Below are positions 47,143 to 56,100 of a stretch of 64,000 nucleotides of DNA, piece after piece (position 1 is the first letter of the stretch; the number at the start of each line of letters is the position of its first letter). The stretch spans positions 10,850,139 through 10,914,138 of the forward strand of contig JAJLRJ010000006.1 in assembly GCA_024195265.1 (NCBI GenBank). Direction: 5' to 3'. Source of the stretch: Dendrophyllia cribrosa. Taxonomy: Eukaryota > Cnidaria > Anthozoa > Scleractinia > Dendrophylliidae. The notes under the pieces were generated by a model that worked only from the letters and a program-made list of their open reading frames with translations, was not told where the DNA came from and searched no databases. The translations under genes and the position numbers were made by a program.

Positions 47143-50100
47143 GAAAAATGTTTTTGCCATCGTACTCTGACCATTGCGAATCTAACGAGTCAAAATTAAA
47201 ATCTTGCCGCACACGAATTTGTTGACAAAACGCTCTGTAAAGAGCGAGAAGAATAGGACACCACGTCTTTTATAGACATTCCACGCACTTAAAATAACTT
47301 TAAAACGATCTAACCAATGTTAAAACGCGATAGTTTGATAAAAAATTTCGGTCTTTGAGCCTCTTCAGTCGTCCGCCATATTAAAGTTCTGTAAAGAGCG
47401 CGAGTAAAAAAGCGTAACGAACAAGCGAGTGACCCGCGCATCGCGCTCGCTATTTGGCAAAGCTTTTAACTGAAAACCATGTTCTGCGGAAAATGTTTTT
47501 GCCATCGTACTCTGACCATTGCGAATCTAACGAGTCAAAATGAAGATCTTGCCCCACACGAATTTGTTGACAAAATGCTTTGAAAAGAGCGGCTTTAATT
47601 ACAGCACGATTGTTAACTTTATCGCACCTTGGGACTTACATCACGCATCAAACCCTGTAATTGACAGCAGTTGAATCTGCCAAACACTGCATAACATGTA
47701 CTTTTTGCAAAAAGATATACATTGGCGAAACAGGGAGGAGACTGGGCGACCGTTTTCGTGAACATCTCCGAGACGTTGAAAAAAATGACAAAGACGCATC
47801 CAAACCAGTCGCGCGCCATTTTAATCTTACTAACCATTCTAAACAACACATGACAATCTGCGGCCTTTCCCTACACCAGGGTAACACAGAAAGCCGTAAA
47901 AACCTAGAACAAAAAATCATCTTTCAAATCGGCACTCTCAAACCCCACGGAATCAACGAACGCTTTTCATTCAACTAATTTACATTTGTTTTTCACGTCA
48001 CCAAATTTCCACCAATAGCGTAGCTCCACCGCTTACTATATAAAACCACACACTACCCACAATTCCTTGATTCGCTCCGACGAAGGGCTAGCGCTCGAAA
48101 CGTCAGCTATTTGAATCTTTTTACGGTGGTCAATTTACCTTATCGACTCAGTCGATAAAACTAAATTCTCGTGAATCTGCCAAGAGACTAGAGCCTAGAG
48201 TATTACCAAAGCTTATTCTGTTGAGCAAATACAACCGACTGGTTCTGTACATGCAAATAATTATGCTGCGCATCAAGAAACTAGGCACTGTAAGTACATG
48301 TCGCGAAAGACAATGGCATTCAGGGCAATGCCTGATGATATACTGAATGATTTTACCGAGTTTAAAGGAGCCATGTCATGGTGATTTTGAGGTTTTCGGG
48401 TCAAAACCGTCCCAAATTAAAATTTAGTACCTTTGTCGTACACGAAATGCTTAAAGAACACTAACAGGAAGATATCAAGTGAATTTTAGCAGAGAAAATA
48501 AACCATAATCGGAGTTTTAGCGAATTTTCTAAGACACAGGCGATAAACTTGAAAAAATTGGCCCAATTTTTTCAAGATACAATCCATTTCCATCCTGGCC
48601 ATCTGCAGCCCAAGACACTTATTTTTACTCTTAGAGCACTAGTAGAATAATTTGAAACAAAACTGGACCATTATTTTTGGGTTTTCACTGATATAAAGAT
48701 GTATTTTTGGCTTTTTAAAGTAACGCTAAAAATGGTGACATAGCCCCTTTAAATAAAGTTATATGTTTGTATGTATATGTATGTATGCCTCGCTACTCCA
48801 TGACTGTCATCACAAAGTGTCCTGGGGGGGGGGTGGGGGTGGCACGCTATTTCATGACTGGCATCACAAAGTGTCCTGGGCGGGTGCACGGTACTCCATG
48901 ACTGGCATCACAAAGTGTCCTGGGGAGGTGGCACGCTACTCCATGTCTGGGATCACAAAATGTCCTGAGAGGTGGCACGCTACTCCATGACTGTCATCAC
49001 AAAGTGTCCTAGGGGGTTGCACGCTACTCCATGACTGGCATCACAAAGTGTCCTGGGGCGTGGCACGCTACTCCATGACTGGCATCACAAAGTGTTCTGC
49101 GGGGTGCATGCTACTCCATGATTGGCATCACTAAAGCCTGGTTTCCATATGATCGTCCCGATCGTCCCAGTCGTTTGAAAAAAAAAACTGGGACGATTGG
49201 GGCGATCGCTGGTTTCCAAATCATCGCCTCGATCGTCCCAAAGAGTGGGAGCTCACGGTCGCTAGCAAAATTCCTGAGCCCGATAACAGAACTTTGGCGC
49301 GAGATGCGTGCAATCTGCTTATTCTTTCAATTTTGCGCCGTATAAGGTATCGACTAAATGCGGTCCAAATGTTTTTATATTTCTTTTCGGCTTCAGCGGC
49401 TTCCAAGTCAAATTTTAGCCGATTTTCCTCCAGCAATTCAATCTTGTATACTTGTTTTTGTACTCTTTCGAAAATTTGTTATACAGGCACTCGTATTTTT
49501 GTACCTCTTCCATAAAAAGTGAAGAGTTTGGTTAAAATTCGCTTACTCCAAGGCATTCTTCGCTCGAAAGTGCGAAAACTGGTGACGAGAATGATGCTTT
49601 CTGGGATAGACGTCGATCGTCCCGATCGTCTGAGAGTGTTTCCATTTGATCGCTTCTGATTTTTCACGATCGCCCCGATCGTCCGGATAGAACACAGTTC
49701 TATCCAAGCGATCGCGGTCGTCCGGATCGTTTCCGATCGTCCGGGAAGTGTTTCCATATAATCGTCCCGATCGCTTGAACATTTTTTGAGGCGACTGGAA
49801 CGATCGGGATGATCATATGGAAACCAGGCTCATGTGTCATAGCCGGGAATGCAGCGACATATCCGGGACCTTCTTACGGTCCAGAGCGCTAAATTTGAAA
49901 AGCTTCCGTCTGACAAAAGAGCCAAATTACAAAGAAAATGGGGGAAAATGGCGAAACAAGGTGTATGTTTTACTCCATAACAAAAAACTAAGTACTTCGG
50001 CGGTTAGGTTCACCCTGGCTATTTCAGAAGAGGTGTTAAGGAATCATTTAAGACCCTTTTTATTTCCCTGAGATTTGGACAACTTCTATCGAATCGCGTT

Positions 50101-53100
50101 CTAAAATTCGCTTTTTTCGCTGATTTCAGTATGGAAAATACACCGCATTGATATTCAGGATGGTCTTTCTCTTCAAGAAAGGACCTGCTAACTAAGGTTC
50201 ACCCTGGAAATGTAAGCCTCGTGTCTAAACAAAAGATTCGCGAAGTTTGGATTTAATACGATGCGTGGAAATAGTATCAAAGCGCTATTTTCTAGAAGGT
50301 GTTCCGTAAACTAAAAAAAGCACTCCAAAATGTCTTCCTACGAACTCCCACAAGACCGGCAAACGGATTCAAATTTGAATAATTATCTCAACACAAACAA
50401 TGTTCCCTCAGTCGTGAGAGGCGGGCGCTTGCTTTTTGCTTGTTCAAGTTAGGATTTCAAAGAGAAGCCATAATTTATTTCACATTTCTCATTGTCCGGC
50501 AAATAGAAAGGCCTATATTATTTTTTAAAACCTCAGTTAATATACTCTAGGTATGAACTATGTTAACCGGTCGAGTTAAAGAGCGCGTCTAGATCTGGAT
50601 AGTTTCATAAAAAATTCCGGTCTTCGAGCCTCTTCAGTCGTCCGCCATATTAACTGAGTTCTGTAAAGAACGCGAGTAAAAAAGCGTAACGAACAAGCGA
50701 GTGACCCGCGCATCGCGCTCGCTATTTGGCAAAGCTTTTAACTGAAAACAATGTTCTGCGGGAAAAAGATTTTGCCATCGTACTCTGACCATTGCTAATC
50801 TAACGAGTCAAAATGAAAATCTTGCCGCACACGAATTTGTTGACAAAATGCTTTGAAAAGAGCACCAAACCGTGCAGCAGTTGAATCGACAGCAGTTGAA
50901 TCTGCCAAAATACTAGAGACTAGAGTATTCCCAAAGCTTATTCTTTTGAGCAAATACAACCGACTGGTTCTGTATATGCAAATAATTATGCTATGCATCA
51001 AGAAACTGGGCACTGTAAGTACATGTCGCGAAAGACAATGGCATTCCGGGCGATGCCTCGCTACTCCATGACTGGCATCACAAAGTGTCCTGGGGGTGGC
51101 ACACTACTCTATGTCTGGGATCACAAAGTGTCCTGGGGGGGGTGGCACGCTACTACACGACTGTCATCACAAAGTGTCCTTGGGGGGTGCACGCTACTCC
51201 ATGACTGTCATCACAAAGTGTCCTGGGGGTGCACGCTACTTCATGACTGGCATCACAAAGTGTCCTGGGCGGGTGCACGGTACTCCATGACTGTCATCAC
51301 AAAGTGTCCTTCGGGGGTGCACGCTACTCCATGACTGGCATCACAAAGTGTACTAGGGGTTGCATGCTACTCCATGACTGGCATCACAAAGTGTCCTGGA
51401 GGGGTGCACGCTACTACATGACTGGCATCACAAAGTGTCCTTGGGTGGTGCACGCTACTCCATGACTGGCATCACAAAGTGTCCTGGGGGTGTGCAAGCT
51501 ACTCCATGACTGACATCACAAAGTGTCATCGCCGAGAATACAGCGACATATCCAGGACCTTGTTACTGTCCAGAGCGCTAAATTTGAAAAGCTTCCGTCT
51601 GACAAAAGAGCCAAATTACAAAGAAAGTGGGGAAAATGGCGAAACAAGGTGTATGTTTTACTCCATAACAATAAACTAAGTACTTTGGCGGTTAGGTTCA
51701 CCCTGGCTTTTTCAGAAGAGGTGTTAAGGAATCTTTTAAGACCCTTTTTATTTGCCTGAAAATTTGGACAACTACTATCGAATCGCGTTCTAAAATTCGA
51801 TTGTTCGCTGATTTCAGTATGGAAAAAACACCGCATTGATATTCAGGATGGTCTTTCTCTTTAAGAAAGGACTTGCTAACTGAGGTTTACCCTGGAAATG
51901 TTAGCCTCGTGTCTAAACAAAAGATTGGCGAAGTTTGGATTTAATACGATGCGAGGAAATAGTATCAAAGCGCTATTTTCTAGAAGGTGTTCCGTAAACT
52001 AAAAATGTCCTACGAACTCCCACGAGACCGGCAAACGGATTCAAATTTGAATAATTATCTCAACACAAACAATGTTCCCTCAGTCGTGAGAGGCGGGCGC
52101 CTGCTTTTTGCTTGTTCAAGTTAGGATTGCAAAGAGAAGCCATAATTTATTTCACATTTCTCATTGTCCGGCAAATAGAAAGGCCTATATTATTTTTAAA
52201 AATCTCAGTTAATGTACTCTAGGTCTCAACTACGTTAACCGATCGAGTAAAAGAGCGCGTCTAGATCTGGACTGCAAAACGCTTTGTAAAGAGCACGAGA
52301 AACAAAGCGCAACGTACAAGCGAGTGGCCCGTGATTCACGCTCGCTATTTGGCAACGCTTTTAACTGAAAACCATGTTCTGCGGAAAATGTTTTTGCCAT
52401 CGTACTCTGACCATTGCGAATGTAACGAGTCAAAATAAAAGTCTTTCCGCACACGAATTTGTTGACAAAACGCTCTGTAAAGAGCGAGAAGAATAAGACA
52501 TCACGTCTTTTATAAACATTCGACGCACTTAAAATAACTTTAAAACGATCTAAACAATGTTAAAACGCGGTAGTTTGATAAAAAATTCCGGTCTTCGAGC
52601 CTCTTCAGTCGTCCGCCATATTAAAGTTCTGTAAAGAGCGCGAGTAAAAAAGTGTAACGAACAAGCGAGTGACCCGCGCATCGCGCTCGCTATTTGGCAA
52701 CGCTTTTAACTGAAACCCATGTTCTGCGGAAAATGTTTTTGCCATCGCGCTCTAACCATTGCGAATCTAAAGATTTTAAAAAAAAATCTTGCCGCACACG
52801 AATTTGTTGACAAAACGCTTTGAAAAGAGCGCGGCCCGCCTTTAATTACAGCACGATTGTTAACTTTATCACACCTTCACGCATCAAACCGTGTAATTGA
52901 CAGCAGTTGAACCTGCCAAGAGACTAGAGACTAGAGACTAGAGTATTCCCAAAGCTTAATCTGTTGAGCAAATACAACCGACTGGTTCTGTATGTGCAAA
53001 TAATTATGCTGCGCATCAAGAAACTGGGCACTGTAAGTACATGTCGCGAAAGACAATGGCATTCCGGGCGATGTTCAGTATAGCCCTGGCCCTGAGGAAG

Positions 53101-56100
53101 ACTAGTTCTATTAGTCGAAATATTGGCCATCTTAATAATAAATCTGCCCGTTGCCGTAGTGCCAGCCTTGCATTCAGCTTTATATTTTTACTACCCAATT
53201 GTTTTAGGACACTTCGCATTACATTCGTCTTTTGTGGAGTCTGCTCTATCTAGTTAATAACATTTGTCATTCTATCTTCGTTTTAGCGATGAATCGGGAG
53301 GTGAAGGTGAATACATCGCATACATCAGCGAGTGTTAATTCACTGAAATATAAAGCTGAATGCAAGGCTGGCACTACGGCAAAGGGCAGATTTGTTAAAT
53401 GGCCAATATTTCGACTAATAGAACTAGTATTCCTCAGGGCCAGGGGGGGTGGGGGGGTGGCTAATGTGCGAGCCTGCTAGCCCGAGCCATTTTTTGCGAG
53501 CCTCGAGCCTCTTCTTGCGAGCCACGAAAGTTTCCTTTGTTAAAATGTAAAATGAAAGAAAATGGAAAGATATGTGACCTCAATCTAACGCGAAAACGAT
53601 ACTAACGGATATCCCGTTCGAACGGCAAAACGCACGGCTATTGAACGGATGAAAAACGGGTAACCGAGCCGTTGTTTTCATATGTCGGGAAAATCCCAGA
53701 CGATCGGGAATTATGCTGTTCGCGATCGTCCCAGATTTTGCGGATATGTCAGCAAAATCGCCGATCATCGCAGAAATCTGGGACGCGTCGGGAAAATAGT
53801 CGGGAAATTTGTCCCTGACCATCTCAGATGGACATCATAGATGTCTGAGTGTTTTCATATGTCGGACGGTCGGGAAACAGCGAAATCCCCTATCGTCTGG
53901 GATTTTCCCGACATATGAAAACCAGGTTTTTAAAACGGTTACCATGAATGGCTGAAGAAAAAATTTGAACGGCTGACTGTGAACGCCTGAACGGCAAAAT
54001 AATTATTTCGGACAGCTGGCTGTGAACGGCTGAACGGCTGAAGAAAAATTTCGAACGGCTGGCTGTGAACGCGGCTAAATTAAGTAAATTGCACGCTAAT
54101 TGTTTACCTTTACTGAGTACTTTATTACATTGAAAGGACGATGAAACCATCTGTTTGTCGCTTTGACTTGAAGGCCAGAGAATGATGAACATGCTTTCTT
54201 TTATGTAAACAAGCGGCCCCGAGTCCCAAGTGCATTTATAGATCTTTATAGTGATTAGTCACGCAAAATTCATGTGTAAAATTCTTTCTGAACTATGTTT
54301 ACTAATTGTTTAAATAAATCTTGAATGAAACTAAACATAATAATCTAATTCAAAGACTGCAGGGAAAGTTATATGGCAGAAAAACAAATTTAGCCCTTTT
54401 AAGTTTGTCAGTTGTCGGTACCAAATTTGCATATGTCAAAAGGGTAATTTGAAACCTGAATACAGACCATGCGCTTCCAAGAATTCTCTGTTATCCTTGT
54501 AGTTACGACTGATAAACGGCAAACGAACGGCTCGAACGGATAGCCGTTAGTATCGTTTTCGCGTGAGAGGTCACATATGGCAAAAAAACAGTGGCTCGCA
54601 AGAAGAAGCTCGAGGCTCGCAAAAAATGGCTCCGGCTCACAGGCTCGCACGCTCGCACGCTCGCACATTAGTTACTTTCGGGCCAGGGCTATACTGAAAA
54701 ATAAAAACATTGTAACGGCTCCTAAAATTTGAAAAATACATGGCTAATACATGACATGTAGACAGCGCACTTGTAAACATAAGATAAAAATAATATAAAG
54801 TGTATGATACAAAACTGAGTTCAGCGTTCGTTCCTAATGCCTTCTGGTGGTAAAGTGTTCCCTCGCGTGTTTTCGACGGGAAGCATTGATGGTAGGCTGC
54901 AGTTCAGGCGGGATGAGTCTCATGTCTTCGGAAGAGTGGCCTGGTAAGTTGAAATGTGTACGGACCGCTGCTGTGGAGTTGGCGTGATGTGGGTTGTTTG
55001 TCTCTTGTCTGTGTTCTGTGAAGCGTTCACGAATCGTGCGTTTTGTTTCCCCTATATACTGTTTTTTACATTTTTTTTTACATTCGATTATATGTTTGAG
55101 GTTACTAGAATTACAGGTTAAATGTTGTTTTATTGGTAGTACAAGACTTCATGGTGAAGCACATGTTTCACAAGATTAACCGCTGACAGACATTCGGCGT
55201 TCGGCGTTCTGCAAATTACCCCTGCCGACTCCATATTGGTCATAGTACTCACGTTCATGCTTGGATGCAATGATTGGAAAAGTTCTCTGCTCGGACCTTC
55301 ATTGTTAGAGTTACAATTATTAAGTGGACACCCTCGAGGAATGTTGTAGTGTCTGCTTATTGCAGTTTTAATTGTAGTACAATATTGAATAATATACATT
55401 GCAGCTACCAACTTTGCAATAATAAATGTAATGTCTGAACATTTCCAAAACAACATTGTATAAAAGAAAAGCTCGGGTTAGTTTCTAAAGGATCTGTGGT
55501 GCTACGCCATTGGGGCAGTGAGACACGAAAATTTGGTTTAATTAACTGAGTTGATAAGATGAATTGGCCACTGTAAAGAGATTCAAAAGCTGATTTTTCG
55601 AGCGCTGGATCTTTGTAAGAGCAAATTGAAGGTACGTTCATAAGATCCTGGCTGACAAAATGCTCATATACATGTAATCTTTGTCGTTATCATGACACCT
55701 CTATTATGGGAACACTTCTCCTGGTTCTGGCCAGCAAAATGCTCTTATAATCTTTGTAATTATCACCTCTGTTACAGTCAACGCACTTCATGCATGAAAG
55801 CCCATATAATGAAGATTGCATTCTTTACATGTATATTCCATTCTTAAATTAGATGACTAAAATTTCGCCAATAGCTTCAAAGATTAGGATTTATTTTCGA
55901 ATAAACCAAATTGATCATTTCAGACGAGAAATCATTTCAGACGAGATCCGGGCCGACCAATTGTTTCCGCTTGTAGCTGTCCTACCGAACTAATTTCTAG
56001 CTATTTAGACAAAATCATGGCCCCCATTGTCAAATCACTACCCTCGTACATTAAGGACACCAATCACGCACTCGAAATTTTCCGGGATTTCAGTTTTCCC

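Larger units (their letters stand above)
46263..53076 (+). repeat. Three-copy complex repeat with interleaved minisatellite
   Basis: A >1-kb unit occurs three times in direct orientation: 46263-48360, 49838-51056 and 51524-53076. Each starts CATCGCCGAGAATACAGCGAC (or close), runs through GTCCAGAGCGCTAAATTTGA, CACCCTGG, ATTGTCCGGCAAATAGAAAG and CGCTCGCTATTTGGCAA, and ends AAGTACATGTCGCGAAAGAC followed by AATGGCATTC. Unit 1 is longest because of a PLE insertion and a T39 run; units 2 and 3 lack different internal parts. Within a unit, the segment TTCTGCGGAAAATGTTTTTGCC recurs. The short frame at the start ([19 protein letters not shown]) is open in all three copies but matches no family I know. 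Confidence 0.85.

Noticed and set aside
46958..47212. Poly-lysine protein frames on the minus strand
   Set aside because: Created by the T39 tract.
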